Source: Maratus speciosus
Lineage: Eukaryota; Arthropoda; Arachnida; Araneae; Salticidae
Assembly: GCA_963932465.1 (NCBI GenBank)
Contig: OZ010787.1
Coordinates: 29,764,087-29,828,086, forward strand
Direction: 5' to 3'
Length of the DNA: 64,000 nucleotides
Part shown: positions 10,841-22,490 of the stretch, piece after piece
How the letters are laid out: every line of letters starts with the position of its first letter
Position numbering within the stretch: the first letter of the stretch is position 1
Notes under the pieces: model-generated
Database searches by the model: none
The model's input: the letters and a program-made list of their open reading frames with translations, nothing else
Told to the model about the DNA's origin: nothing
Made by a program: the position numbers and the translations under genes

Positions 10841-12324
10841 ATAACCAGTAAAGTTTATCCAACTAGCACTGTTAAATGGCATTGTGATATTTTTTGTAAA
10901 ACGTTTTTTAGTGTTCAGTTCATGTAACGAAACCCTGATCGTATAACTCCTCTGTCTGTCTGTCTGTTACAGAGTTCAATCTCGGAAACTATACAAGGTA
11001 GAGACTTCAGAGTTTGCATACTTATATCTGAATACCTGCAATCACACCACGGACCATAAACTGATGAAATATTCTGGTATTTTTTTATTAAATGCTATAA
11101 AATTTACAATTGATGATATCAGACACTAATTCCATATTATTTGTAATTTGGATTTTAGAAGAGAACCATAATTTCAGCTTTTTTTTTTTTAAATGTCGGT
11201 GGCAGAGTGGTAGCGCGTTTGATTTCTATCTCAAAGGTCCTGGGTTTTCTGGAGACGGAAGTTGAAATTTTCGATTGTTTTCCCTCGGAGCATTGTCAGA
11301 TGGATTTAATTAAAACAACTTTCGTATTGTTTTGCCATTTCAAGTGTTTCGGTTTTACATTTGGCTAAAATTAAGTCATGTAATTAAATATGAATTTTAA
11401 AATACAAACATACGCTGTTACAATTGCCTGAAAAGAAGTTCTTGATGATTTTTCATTTGATTATAATATAGCATTCTTTTATAAGCATTGCAATATTAAA
11501 TTTAATTGTGTTGCCATCTATGCTCTTATTGATGCAGTGTATTAGTAAAGGATAAGAAATTAATAATTGTGATAAATGGTATGGATTTGTTATTTAAAGG
11601 ATAAAGTGTTTTGGAATAAAATTAAACAAAACTCTTTATGTGATCTTCGATCATACTTACCAACTTGTTTCGATACGTCTTTTTTTCTTCTTGATAACTG
11701 CTTTTCTAATAAACATCCCTTCATGAATTTTTTCCATTACATTTTTGAATAATTTTTCTTTTCATTTGTATATAATTTATGGAATTAATTAAATAAAAGA
11801 TGATATTAGGAAGCCTTCAACATTAAAAATATATCGTCAAACATTTTAGCCACTACTGTAATTTACAATATATTATATACAAATGGACTTTTATTTATAT
11901 TAACGCAAGTCTCGTCGTTCGCTTGTAACTAGTCAAAATTTCTTCCCCCCTCCTTTCTTACAAGAAAAACTTTACTGCAGTTACACGCGGAATGGCTAGG
12001 TGGACAATTCGTTAAAATTCTTTCGCGACGGGAAACGAGAATTCTCGTTTTCATTCAATAGACATCTTGGACAAAGAGCGTGTCTTCTTCCTTACAGAAA
12101 ATGCATTTATATCCTGTTGTCTATGTTTTTATAGATTGCAAGACATTTTATATTAAATTAGTATATTGTAAGATGTTTACTAATGCATAAACTTGGGAAA
12201 CCTAGCTAGAACACTAATTTACAAAAGACTTTCAGAACAGGGAGAAGCTTCTACTGTTTTAAAATTCAGATTTGATACAAATTGCTCGTCAGGAATGTGT
12301 TAAGAATACATTGAGCAGACTTGC
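10841..12324. other. AT-rich DNA without a recognised gene
   Basis: Apart from the tRNA-like piece and a short CTGT repeat at about 10950-10970, I see only AT-rich sequence with no long frame and no repeated match elsewhere in the window. Confidence 0.5.
11195..11290 (+). repeat. tRNA-like SINE head or tRNA pseudogene
   Basis: GTCGGTGGCAGAGTGGTAGC resembles a tRNA A box and GGTCCTGGGTTTTCTGGAG resembles a decayed B box with the spacing of a tRNA gene. The 3' acceptor pairing is not convincing, so I favour a tRNA-derived SINE or pseudogene over a functional tRNA. Confidence 0.5.
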
Positions 12325-12465
12325 CAAGTCACCGTCTTTTTGCACACCACTATTATCTTTGAGAAAATGTTGTTCTTTTAAATCGCCCAAATGTTCCAAT
12401 TAAATGAAATTACACTTACAGTATTAAAATACTGGTATCCAAAAAGCCGGAGACGTGGCAGCTCG
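12325..12465. mobile_element. Relic of a CAGGG-type MITE
   Basis: TTTTTGCACACCACTATTAT and GAGAAAATGTT match the arm of the MITE at 22345-22490, and AATACTGGTATCCAAAAAGC matches its other arm. The ends have decayed. The segment at 61645-61720 carries the same TTTTGGATACCAGTATTTTA arm. Confidence 0.5.
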
Positions 12466-12714
12466 GCATTGGGTAAAACTTAACTTACGGCACACTGTCT
12501 CTATACTCATCCCTCTTTTGCAAAATAATGTTTTATTTGTTTGTTTTACACCTTTGTTTATCTATTGCTCTGGTCTTGGGATGAAAAAAAATTATCACTC
12601 ACTCCCATCTAGAGTGCTATAAGTAATTGTAAAAAAGGCCTCCTATGCAGTTACGGTACTTGTAGCCGAAGATCTGTCTTGTGTATTTTTAGAACGAACT
12701 TGGCCTAATAAAAT

Positions 12715-13240
12715 AATGGAGTTATGAATAAAGAGGAGGAGACATGTAGTGTACTGTCTACCAGTTGCGAGTGAAGTAACTGAGAAGGTTGTCACAAGAT
12801 GGCGGCCGCTTTTTAAAAATCGGATCAACTGTTTCTGATTACTACCGGGGCAAACTTCCCACCAGTAATATTGAATAAAAAATTTTGTCTTTTTTATACG
12901 GCTTATTCATTGAAACAAATTTCTCACAAATATGGTAAAATTTTCTCTTTTATTTGGTGTCAGTTTGCACGGTAAAACAGTCAGTGTGTCTCACTGGTTG
13001 TCACAATATTTCAAAAACACAGGGCCTGATTTCCGCCAAAGTAAGCTTCTACCTGTAAAAATGAAAATCTGTTTCTACCATTATTTATGACTGGAATTTT
13101 GCATTAATAAGGAGAAATTTTCTATATAAATTTACTGGTGGAAGTTTCCACCGGTGGCAATCAATCCCTGCGAAAGCGGTTACAGTTGAAGCTTCACTAT
13201 TCTAAGGATATGTCAGTTCCTCTTTATTACTAATTCCATG
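12715..13240 (+). mobile_element. M540 hAT-like MITE, complete
   Basis: Full copy from AATGGAGTTATGAATAAAGA to TAATTCCATG, with an exact 8-bp target duplication AATAAAAT at 12707-12714 and 13241-13248. No coding frame of interest. This is one of the clearest copies for defining the family's ends. Confidence 0.92.
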
Positions 13241-13248
13241 AATAAAAT

Positions 13249-14442
13249 AGCTTTTTATAACCAAAAGTCTTCCTCCTAAAAATGGCTTACAATATGTGTT
13301 TTTTACTTACGGCTCCAGATTCATTGAACTGTTCAGTACAATAATAGTTAATCCAAAGACTCTCACTTTCATAAATTGTAAATGTTAATAATCATTATCA
13401 CATGCAGTATTGCAATTCTAAAAATACGAATTCTGTGTATATTTTTCAGAAATAATGTAACACATAAAATGGGAAAGTACCGCCTGTGGGAGTAATTACA
13501 AATGTTCAAAAGGGAGGAATTCGCTTCTCCAGTCAGAAAAGTGTTAAGTATGTTAATTTATTAATTTAATTTCTTTTAAACTAAATTCATCCATGAATTT
13601 ATAAGCACTACTATTGAAATATGCCATACATTACAATTACAGAAACTTTTTTTAAATTATTCAATAAAAAAAACTGAGGATTTAAAAATGAAATGCGTTT
13701 CTTTTCAAATAAAAATTATTATTTGAATACTGTATGTTTTAAATAATCAAAACTCTTAATTGGTATTCAAAATATTCATCATCTAAAATGACAAATGAAT
13801 ATAAATACACTTAATGAGAGCATATTCATAACTGAATACTTTATCCAAGTGTAAAATATTAAGATATACTTCTACTTTCAATATTATAAATTTCACATTT
13901 TCTGTACATACGCATCAATCTTTCTGCATAGTTATTCTTTGACATATTTTTTTAAATACTTTCAACCAACGTAATGCATTGTACTTTGTAAAATACATTT
14001 TGAATAACATTTTCTCTTTTCACTGCCGTGCCACATTCTTTTTCTGAAAGCATTTGCTTTCAGAACAGACGTATATTGAGAGCAAATTAAATTAAGTCAT
14101 ACATTATTCATGTACGCTCTGAGAAGCGTAAGATTTTAAATTAGATGCAGTTAAAAATTTAAAACACACAGAAATACGTCTCTTACATTTCTCTCTCTTG
14201 TTTTGCAACTGTGTTTGAATAAAACACACAAGAATTAATATTTTAAATAGTTCATAAAGGCCTTTAAATGATTGTGACTCAGAAATTTTTAAAAACTCTT
14301 GCTTAAAAATGTACGAAACCATAATCATGTAATGTATATATATACTTAGAAATTTCGTTAATATGTTTAATTGAACTTGTCAGATAAATTTTTATTCAAA
14401 GGTATTATATATATATATATGTGTGTGCGTCATAATTAGCAG
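13249..14442. other. AT-rich DNA without a recognised gene
   Basis: No frame over about 75 codons. A short AT dinucleotide run lies at 14408-14420. I see no match to the repeat families of the window. Confidence 0.5.
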
Positions 14443-14720
14443 TTATATATCGTCGGTACCATGTCAAACTATCCAAAGTGAAAACAGTGTGGTGCTTTTT
14501 AAAAAAATCAGATTTCTTGATTGTCACCACTATTTTGAAATAGTAAAATTCACCTTACTTAACCTTGTTTAATGACCTATCAATTCAGGCTGAAACAAGG
14601 GTTATTACGCCATTTCAGAAATACGTACAGAAAGTGTTGCCAGTCAAGAAATCTGAATTTTAAAAAAAGTTGCACGCTGTTTTCACATTGGATAATTTGA
14701 CATGGTAGCGACGATATATG
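14443..14720. mobile_element. Palindromic MITE, about 280 bp
   Basis: Inverted ends TATATATCGTCGGTACCATG and CATGGTAGCGACGATATATG. Inside the arms TCAAACTATCCAAAGTGAAA pairs with TTTCACATTGGATAATTTGA, and ATCAGATTTCTTGATTG pairs with CAGTCAAGAAATCTGA. A related half-copy is split around 19180-19800 by a TTAA element. Decayed relatives lie at about 25070-25240. Confidence 0.75.
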
Positions 14721-14956
14721 AAGAAAATACCAAGACACAAAGATATCGACCAATATTAACGATATTAAAATTTAATATTGACTAGCGTAAAATGGCCCTT
14801 CTCTTTAAATAACACTCGTGAATATTATATTTTGAGATTTAAAAATGTTGGCCAATATTTCCTAACATTTGTCAATTGACTTTTAAAACTCAGCGTTATA
14901 TTTTTATGATATTAGTCTTCTGACACTGAGCGATATCTGTTTGTAAAAGTCATGAA

Positions 14957-15136
14957 CAGGGATGTAAAAATCTCGGCGCCAGTGGGCCAATTCTTACCAC
15001 TAAAATTTAATAGCAATATTTGCCTAAATTTTATAAGTATTCTTATGAAAAATTGAGGCGAAACATTAGACGAAAAATAACTAATAAACTTTAAAGTTAG
15101 GAGTCGGCCATTGACGGCAAAATTTTTACACCCCTG
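14957..15136. mobile_element. hAT-type MITE, 180 bp
   Basis: Ends CAGGGATGTAAAAAT and TTTTTACACCCCTG, with an exact 8-bp duplication GTCATGAA at 14949-14956 and 15137-15144. It contains the CCACTAAAATTTAATAG core seen in several otherwise different MITEs. 15145-15439 holds nothing recognised. Confidence 0.88.
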
Positions 15137-15439
15137 GTCATGAATATCATTTTAAATATTCAATAATAACTTTTTTTTTATTTGTATGAATAATATTCGT
15201 ATATCAACTCTATTTTTACATCACACGTAACCACTCTAGCACTCAGTGCGCAATGAGAGGTCTCTGCTAAAAGGAACTAAACCTACAGCGTCTAGAAGAT
15301 ATAATATGAAAACCGACTAGTCCAGTAATACTTTAAAAAGTGTTAAAGATGTATCCTATAAATGTTGAATGATGTTTAACCACAATTATCGATCGCTGTG
15401 CCATCTGATAGCTCAGCAATAGTGGAAAAACTTTCTCAT

Positions 15440-15920
15440 GTAACTATGAATAAAGAGGAACTGGCCTATCCTTAAAAGAGTGAAGCTTCAACTGTAACCG
15501 GTTTCACAGGGGTTGATTACCGTCAGGTCAGACTCCAACCATTAAATTTAAAATGAAATTTCCTCCTTATTTAACCCATTAACTGCCGAAACTGTAATAA
15601 TAGGAGTCATCAACTTTTTTTACGTCTCCCACCACAAATATTAAAATAACTTAATTAATAATAATTTAATAAGCTTAATTTAATGTTCAAACTTTATGTC
15701 ATTAATCAAGGCAATTTTTTTAATTAAGAAATAGTTTTATCTTGATAGTTAATATAAATTAATTTTTATTGGTGCGAAAACGCACCATTAGCAGGTAGTG
15801 GATTAAACAACTTATTTTTGCAGAATTTCAGTCATAGTTATGGAAAAAAACATATATTCATTTTTATTGGTTGAAGGTTACTTCGGCGGTAATTAGGCCT
15901 TGTATTTCCGACGTATTGTG
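15440..15920 (-). mobile_element. M540 copy, reverse, truncated and interrupted
   Basis: Starts within the family's ATGAATAAAGAGGAACTG terminus and runs through TGAAGCTTCAACTGTAACCG, then stops near 15920 where a forward copy begins. A TTAA MITE (15571-15806) sits inside it. Confidence 0.75.
15571..15806. mobile_element. TTAA MITE with GGTGCG hairpin
   Basis: TTAACCCATTAACTGCCG to GCAGGTAGTGGATTAA. A perfect subterminal hairpin GGTGCGAAAACGCACC lies at 15771-15786. Inserted in an M540 copy. Confidence 0.82.
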
Positions 15921-15924
15921 ACAA

Positions 15925-17230
15925 TGATGCTATGAATAATGCGCGGGAGACATATAGTGTACTGTCTACCAGTTGCAAGTGAAGTAACTGAGGAAGTTAT
16001 CGAAAGATGGCAGCTATTTTTTTATAAATCAGAACTACAGTTTCTAATTACAGCCAAAGCAAATTCCCACCAGTTAAATTGAATAGAAAATTTCGTCTTA
16101 TTCTTGAAAATATTTTCTCCAAAATATAGTAAAATTTTCTATTTTCTTTTTCTGGTGAAAGTTTAGCTGGTAACACAATGCAGCTATGAATAAAAAGGAG
16201 GAGACATATAGTGTACAGTCTACCAGTTGCAAGTGAAGTAACTGAGAAGGTTGTCACAAGATGGCGGCTGCTTTTTTTTAAATCGGATCTTTAGTTTCTG
16301 ATTACAGCTAGGGCAAACATCCCACCAGTAATATTGAATAAAAAGTTTCGTATTATTTAAGAGTCTTATTCATGGAAATTTTTTCCTACAAAAGTTGTAA
16401 AAATTGCTATTTTTACTGGTATCAGTTTGCCTTGTAAAACTGACCGTTTGTTTCCCTGGCTGTTACAATATGGCGGAAACACAATGCCTGACTACCGCCA
16501 AAGTAAATTTCTACCAGTAAAAAGGAAAATCTGTTTTGTACAATTATTCATGATTGAAATTTTGCAATAATAAGGCGTTTAAATAAGGAGAAAATTTCTA
16601 TATAAATCTACTGGTGGAAGTTTCCGCCGGTTGTAAACAATCCTGCGATAACGGTTACAGTTGAAGCTTCACTATTTTGAGGATACGTCAGTTCCTCTTT
16701 ATTAGTAGTTCCATGGGTAAAACCGTTATTTCACTGGTTATCTCAATATGCCGAAAACGCCGGTCCTGACTTCCGCCAAAGTAAACTTCCACCAGTACAA
16801 ACGAAAATCTGTTTCTGCAATTCTTTATGACTGAAATTTTGCATTAATAAGGCGTTTAAAAAAGGAGAAATTTTCTATAAAAAATTAGTGGTGGAAGTTT
16901 ACAACGGCGGTAATCAACCCTTCCGAAACCGGTTACAGCTGAAGCTTCAGTATTTTAAGGATATGTCAGTTTCTCTTTATTAATAGTTCTATGATTGCGA
17001 CAACCTGAACAACCTTGTGTTAGTGAATTGTGGGTGAAATTTTGCATGAAAAGGTGCTTATATAAGGTGACATTTTTTATTTAAATTTCCTTGTGGAATT
17101 AGAAACCATTGATCCAATGTAAAAAGAACAATGGCGCCCATCTTGTGACAACTTCCTCAGTTACTTCACTCGCATCTGGTAGACAATATACTACATATCT
17201 CTTTTATTCCAATTTATTCATAACATTATT
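15925..17230 (+). mobile_element. Cluster of M540 fragments
   Basis: Adjacent pieces of the family: a forward 5' part (about 15925-16175), a nearly complete forward copy (about 16178-16720), a forward 3' part (about 16740-16997), and a reversed 5' end (about 17130-17230). Shared landmarks are CATATAGTGTACTGTCTACC, GTGAAGTAACTGAG, and GTTACAGTTGAAGCTTCA. The arrangement could come from unequal exchange or nested insertions; target duplications are not readable for the partial copies. Confidence 0.75.
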
Positions 17231-17480
17231 TTCTTTCTCAATTGAATCCTTATAGAAAGTTTACGTTTGAATAACTAGATGTCGCCGCGATCAAAATTTA
17301 TGGTTCTGCAACGTTCAGCATTTTTGAGAAACAATTATTTTACACTGTTCGTTTGTTCGATTGCCAAATTATGGACAGGATCCAGATAGATTTTGCACTG
17401 TTAGGGAAACTACATTGACATAGCTGCCAACTTTTACGCTTTTTTCATATCACTAGAATTTTATAGAAAATATTGTCATA

Positions 17481-18357
17481 CGAGGGTGGATCAAATATAA
17501 ACCGTAATTTCTATTTTTTAATTTATTGGTACAGGATACGAAATAGAAAGTTACATATTATTTTTCTATATAATCTCCTGATTTCAAAACACATTTTCCC
17601 CCACGGGTTGGAAGTTTTTCGATGCCTTCATCATAGAAAGAAGAGGGGTGTGTCTCCAGCCAATTGCGCACAAAGGCTCCAACAGCAGTGTCTTCGGCGA
17701 ATTGTTCACCTCCTGTTGCTTCTTCCAAAGGCCCAAACCTGTGATAGTCACAGAGGGACTATAGGGATGTCATTCCAGTGATGGTCAATGCATTTCCTCC
17801 AACTTTTCGCGAGTCAGGTTGTCTGTATGGGGACGGGCACTGTCATGAAACAAAATTACTTCTTTTATCGGAAATTCAAGTTTTTTCCGTAAATATGCAT
17901 GTTTTGTTTCATCCAACAGCTGGCAGTAGTAAGCAGAACCTTTGAGATTGTCTCGAATGGCGCTAATGTTTTTCTCAGTCAAACTTGTTCGAGGGGTGGG
18001 GGTGTCTGGGGGGAGTTCAACTTCTGCTCGTCCTTCCACAAGCTTTCTGTTCCAGTCATACACTTGGGATTTATTCAGGCATGTGTACCCAAACTGTGCT
18101 TGAAGTCTTCGTAAGATTTCAACCGGCCTTCTTACGCCTTCATTTGTGAGAAATTTAACGATAATGTGTTGCGCAACGTTGGTGTGAACCTCTCCCTCAT
18201 TCATCCTGATGCCAACTGAAGAACGGAGAGAGTAACACATACCGGCGCATATATAGCATGTGACGTCCCCACTTACCATGCGCAGAGGTCTGAGTGCACT
18301 CGCGACAACCTTCATGCCTCTCTGCAGAAATTCCGGTTAATATTTGATTCACCCTCG
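17481..18357 (-). mobile_element. mariner-like element, internally deleted
   Basis: Inverted ends CGAGGGTGGATCAAATATAA and its near complement (GATTCACCCTCG), each flanked by TA (17479-17480 and 18358-18359). At about 880 bp it is shorter than the usual 1.3 kb of mariner elements, consistent with the internal deletion seen in its gene. Confidence 0.88.
17485..18315 (-). pseudogene. mariner transposase pseudogene
   Basis: The minus-strand frame from 18315 to 17785 has the mariner N-terminal pattern (IIVKFLTNEG, VEILRRLQAQFG) and a linker, then jumps to VILFHDSARPHT, the second catalytic aspartate block, and LTREKLEEMH. The segment carrying the first catalytic aspartate (TGDETW in the family) is missing, as expected from an internal deletion. 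The frame then breaks, and the remaining C-terminal part (17490-17780) is present only out of frame. Clearly nonfunctional. Confidence 0.85.
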
Positions 18358-18429
18358 TATCTCACAATCTATCATCTCTATCATCTCTATCTCATCATCT
18401 CTATTCTCATAATTGTCGAAATCTCATTA

Positions 18430-18646
18430 TTAAACCTTTCCGGCGCAGTGTGTCCAGTCTGGAGACACCTAATTTTAATTCCAACCTTGCACTTGGCACC
18501 AAGAATATTTAACAAAATTTTGATTTTACAGTGAAAGCTTAATTTAAGGAGTTTTTATTTTCTAAAAGAAATCGTTTGCAATTTCCGGTGTCAATCAATA
18601 TTTTCTCATATTGCGAATAGAATTTATCTGTGCCGGAAAGGGTTAA
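18430..18646. mobile_element. TTAA MITE, 217 bp
   Basis: TTAAACCTTTCCGGCGCAG to TGCCGGAAAGGGTTAA. An imperfect hairpin, GTGTCCAG..TCTGGAGACAC, lies at 18450-18468. Inserted in the CATAGCTGCC MITE. Short CATCTCTAT repeats just upstream (18365-18410) form a small simple-sequence patch. Confidence 0.82.
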
Positions 18647-19255
18647 ACAAGGCGAAAATATCTTTAAAATTTTAGTGGTAGCCAAAAAGCATAAAAGTTG
18701 GCAGCTATGCATTGACCAATGAAAAAATGTTCTTTCTTAAAACAGCGAAAGTTTCGCAAATACCCAGACCAATCTCGTTGCGATAACAGAGCAAAATCTA
18801 TTTGGATCGCGGCCATATCTTCTAGCTACTGAACTAAACCATCAGCTCGCAGCCTTAGCAGAACGCCCGTATATAATAAGCCTACGCAGTTGAATGAAAG
18901 AAATTTCGCAAATTCAAAGTAGCGCCCTCTAACGGTCGACAGCGATGACAGCGATGACCACCTCGGGAACTCAGCTTTCGCTTTAGAGTGTTAGTGCAAT
19001 CCCGAGGGGTAGACTCTAACGGTCGACAGTACAAATCTTTGCATTTGGTGTCTAGTTATGCAGAGCAGGTTTGCCATTTTGGCCTTTTTTTTAGTTGAGA
19101 AAATCCGAATGTATGCCGGAAATAACAAAGGAAAATAAATATTGAATATAATTATTAAATGTCTGCCATGAAATATTACTACTTTTTGAACTTTTTTTTT
19201 TAATTCAGATGTCTTGATTGGAACCATTTTCTTTAAACTGTAAAATTCGCCTTCT

Positions 19256-19662
19256 TTAACTCTTTCAGTTCTTCTGTTGTTTAAATGTTAAAATGTTTGA
19301 CTGACACTGGTATTTATGAACAAATTTAACCCTAGATCTACCGGGAATTTTATTCAAGTTTTAATAAAACGTTCTACACCAGAATTTTTATTTAAAACTA
19401 TTTAACTTATTTATTTACCTTATTTTTGTCTGGTTTATATACTTAGTTTATTTTAAAGAAATTTCTGGTTTGAATGAATATTTTGTATGTACCTGTCGGG
19501 TCCAATGGACCCGTCTGGTAGACGGAGGGTTAAAATTAAAAGCTTTTCTTCGCGAACCTGAGATAAAGCAAAATTTACTTTTTAAATTCTGGTGTCAGTG
19601 TAGCATTTGGGAATTAAAATTAAGTAGTATATATTATATACCGGTGCCTTTCAAGGAGTTAA
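19256..19662. mobile_element. TTAA MITE interrupted by another TTAA MITE
   Basis: Ends TTAACTCTTTCAGTTC and CCTTTCAAGGAGTTAA, with the palindrome GTATATATTATATAC near the right end. It is of the same family as 51076-51307, sharing GATTGACTGACAC-like and TTCTGGTGTCA boxes. The element at 19326-19533 is nested in it. The whole sits inside a half-decayed copy of the palindromic MITE seen at 14443. Confidence 0.8.
19326..19533. mobile_element. Young TTAA MITE, identical twin of 24722-24929
   Basis: 208 bp, TTAACCCTAGATCTACCGGG to GGTAGACGGAGGGTTAA. By eye, line by line, it is identical to the copy at 24722. The hairpin GGGTCCAATGGACCC is at 19498-19512. It has the shared core ACACCAGAATTTTTAT and AAATTTCTGGTT. 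Confidence 0.92.
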
Positions 19663-20163
19663 TGACATATTAATTAAGGGGAAAACCAGGGAAATTTTAC
19701 CATTTCAGAAAAGTTGTTTTAATCAAGAAATCTGAATTTTAAAAAAGCAGCCTGGACAACTCTGTTTTCATATTGGATAGTTTGACACGGTTATGTAATG
19801 TAGAGACTAACGCTACCAAGTGAAGTAACTGAGAATGTTGTCACAATATGGTCAAGAGTTTCTGATTATCGTCGAAGCAAACTTCCACCAGTAAATTTTG
19901 AATAGAAAATTTCGGAAGAATTTAGCGGCTTATTCAAGCAAACCATGTCTCACAAATATGATAGACATATCTATTTGTTTTCACTGGTAGAAGTTGGCCC
20001 AGGTATTATAATCTCTGTCATTGATATCGACAGGAGTCTGTTGAGGTTGACAAAATGTGGCGGAAAAGCAGAGTCTGACTGCTGCCGTAGTAAACGTCCA
20101 CCAGTAAAAATAGATATTTGTTTTGGGACATAATTTGGCTAAAATTTTGCATTAATAAGGCGT

Positions 20164-21987
20164 TTAACTCTTTATCTACTCACGGTACTTATACGTACCA
20201 CTTAATTTAAACTTTGATCCCATAGTGAATATTAATAATATTCTAATGGTACTTTACAAAAACACTCTTTCAACTTCCCTTTATCCGGATACATGGCAGA
20301 AGTAGTTCTAGGTTTGTTATTTTAGCGAGGAAGGAGGCTATCTTTGAAAGACTCGATGTGTTTTTCGCCAATATTTTCTACAGATTGTCACGCTCGTCTT
20401 TTTATTGCTGCAAACACAGTAAAGGATATAAGATAAGTGTTGGATTTTTTTATATGTTCATTATGATCTTAGAATACAATTTGACTAGCTATTGTTGGTG
20501 AACGGTGTATGTATTTGATTTAACAGTTGAATTACTCTGTGGCACTTATAAGTACGGTCAGTACACTGGGTGTTGGAGAAAAACTTCTTGTTTACTTTTC
20601 GTCTGTGTAGTTATCCATCGTTTTCATCTGCTTTAAAATGTAATCACTAAAATGTAGTGTAGTAACGATTTCCCTGAAATTTAATTTTCTGTTTAATTGT
20701 TATTTTTTATAGGTAATCGAAAAAGTTGTGGCACTGCCTCGTTTTCGCTATGTCAGAAATGTTATATGTAAATTCAAATATTGCATATGTGGAGATGCGA
20801 CAGAACATGTTGTCCCTGGAATATAGATGTCGGATAACTAAAGGACTGCTAACGAGATCTAAACGTAAAAAAAATAGTTTTTTTTTAACCCTTTCAGGGG
20901 TAAAGCATTTTCAATTCTAAAGTGTTGACATAAATGATTTAAACCGGAAATTGCAAAACGATTAATTTGTAAATAAGAAAAGGCCTATATTTCACATACT
21001 TATTAAAACAAAAATATTTTCTGGTGCCAGTTGAAATACCCTGTGGGTTTTCTGTTACGATATTTTAGTCATAGAGTACTGATGGTACTTTAAAGTACCA
21101 CTTTAATTAATAACCTCTAAACAATTAAATTTCGCACGGGTGAGTATTTTTTATGTTTATCCTTTAAGGGGTCTTGTACCTTTTAAACGCGACGAAAATT
21201 AATGAAAAACTTCAAAGTTTGAATTAGTCTATCTTCAAAAACTTTTTATGTATAAACATGAAATTTTAGATATTGTTTAAACAGATTTTGCTTTGCAATA
21301 TACTACCATTAGAAATTTATTAACCCTTTATAGAATTTGTATATTGTTGAAATCAAAATAGCTCTTTTTTTTACCCCATAAGTCATTGATATCTTGAAAA
21401 AGTATGTATGGATTGGCATGAAATTTGGTAAATATACTAAACATATATGCGTGTTTAAAATGATCTACTCTTAGGCTAAAATTATCTCATTAACTATATA
21501 AAGAAATATTTTCGTAAAAAAAAATAAAAATTTTGCATTTTTAATGAATAAAAATATTCAAAACTAAAAACATTATCATTGTAAATACTTAAAAGTATAT
21601 TATTTTAAACATACATATTTGTTTATTATCTTTACAAAATTCCATGATAATCCATACATACTTTTTCATGATATCATGCGCGCAATGACTTATGGGGTAA
21701 AAAAAAGAGCTATTTTTAATTCAACAATACACAAATTCTGTAAAAGATTAACAAATTTCTGGTGATAGTATATTACAAAGCACAATCTGTTTAATCAATA
21801 TCCAAAGTTTCATGTTTATACATAAAAATGTTTCGAAGATAGACTAATTCAAACTTTGAAGTTTTTCGTTAATTTTCGACGCGTTTAAAAGGTACAAGAC
21901 CCCTTAATATTCATTGTAGAAACTGAAAAAAAATATTACATGAAAAGAAAATCGCCGTAGATCGTAATGCAGTAGATAAAGCGTTAA
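20164..21987. mobile_element. TTAA element, 1.8 kb, with nested fold-back
   Basis: Ends TTAACTCTTTATCTACTC and GCAGTAGATAAAGCGTTAA. A subterminal hairpin GGTACTTATACGTACC is at 20184-20199. The interior has another TTAA-like end at 20885 and a related GGTACTTTAAAGTACC palindrome near 21084, suggesting older internal insertions or duplicated ends. The small frames in it do not look like transposase. Confidence 0.7.
21164..21907. mobile_element. Fold-back element with arms of about 330 bp
   Basis: TTAAGGGGTCTTGTACC at the left is mirrored by GGTACAAGACCCCTTAA at the right. Pairing continues for roughly 330 bp per arm (for example CTTCAAAGTTTGAATTAGTC with GACTAATTCAAACTTTGAAG, and GAGCTATTTTTAATTC with its partner). 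The centre, about 21480-21600, is unpaired. Bounded by TTAA. Confidence 0.85.
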
Positions 21988-22344
21988 ATAAGGAGACAAT
22001 TTCTATTCAATTTTCCCGGTGGAAGTTTGCCCAGGTGGTAATGAGCCACTGCGAAATCGGTTACAGTTGAAGCTTTACCATTTTGAGGATATGTCATTTC
22101 ATCTTTATCCCTCGTAGTTCCAACCACAAAGTGCTAAAATTTGTACCCCATAAATGTTGAACGATGCAGAACCATAAATGTCGATCGCAGCTACATCTGG
22201 TAGTTCAAACTTAAACATTGTATAAAGATTCAATCGAGAACCCGTGGTTACTAGTGAAGAGCTGGAAGATGTTGCTGCGATCGGTATATGTCTTTCAGCA
22301 TCATTCAACATTCATACCAAGGTTGGCCAAGAGTGGCACGCCAG

Positions 22345-22490
22345 CAGGGATGATATTTCCTCTTTTTTGCACACCATTATTTTGTTAGAGAAAATGTTAT
22401 TTTATTTAATCGGAAAATTTTTGCGATTTAAAAGAACGACATTTTTCTAACAAAATACTGGTGTGCAAAAAAGCGGAAATCACATCCCTG
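22345..22490. mobile_element. hAT-type MITE, 146 bp
   Basis: Ends CAGGGATG and CATCCCTG with an exact 8-bp target duplication CACGCCAG (22337-22344 and 22491-22498). The arms pair almost throughout (TTTTTTGCACACCA with TGGTGTGCAAAAAA). Confidence 0.92.

Larger units (their letters stand above)
17419..18709. mobile_element. CATAGCTGCC MITE split by two insertions
   Basis: Ends CATAGCTGCCAACTTTTACG and AAAAGTTGGCAGCTATG. Its small body is broken by a mariner (17481-18357) and a TTAA MITE (18430-18646). An uninterrupted copy of the same family lies at 54615-54765. Confidence 0.82.
19800..22122 (+). mobile_element. M540 copy split by a 1.8-kb TTAA element
   Basis: The left part (about 19800-20163) carries AAGTGAAGTAACTGAGAATG and the CCACCAGTAAA boxes. 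The right part (21988-22122) continues AATAAGGAGACAATTTCTAT and ends GTAGTTCCAA. The left terminus is decayed. Confidence 0.75.

Noticed and set aside
11195..11266. Functional tRNA gene
   Set aside because: Acceptor and T-arm pairing are not convincing and the B box is degraded.
17473..18114. Plus-strand frames of 102 and 71 codons
   Set aside because: They lie opposite the mariner transposase pseudogene and are shadows of it.
18880..19060. Two CTCTAACGGTCGACAG copies about 90 bp apart
   Set aside because: A short local duplication with no further unit and no sign of function; noted but not given as a feature.
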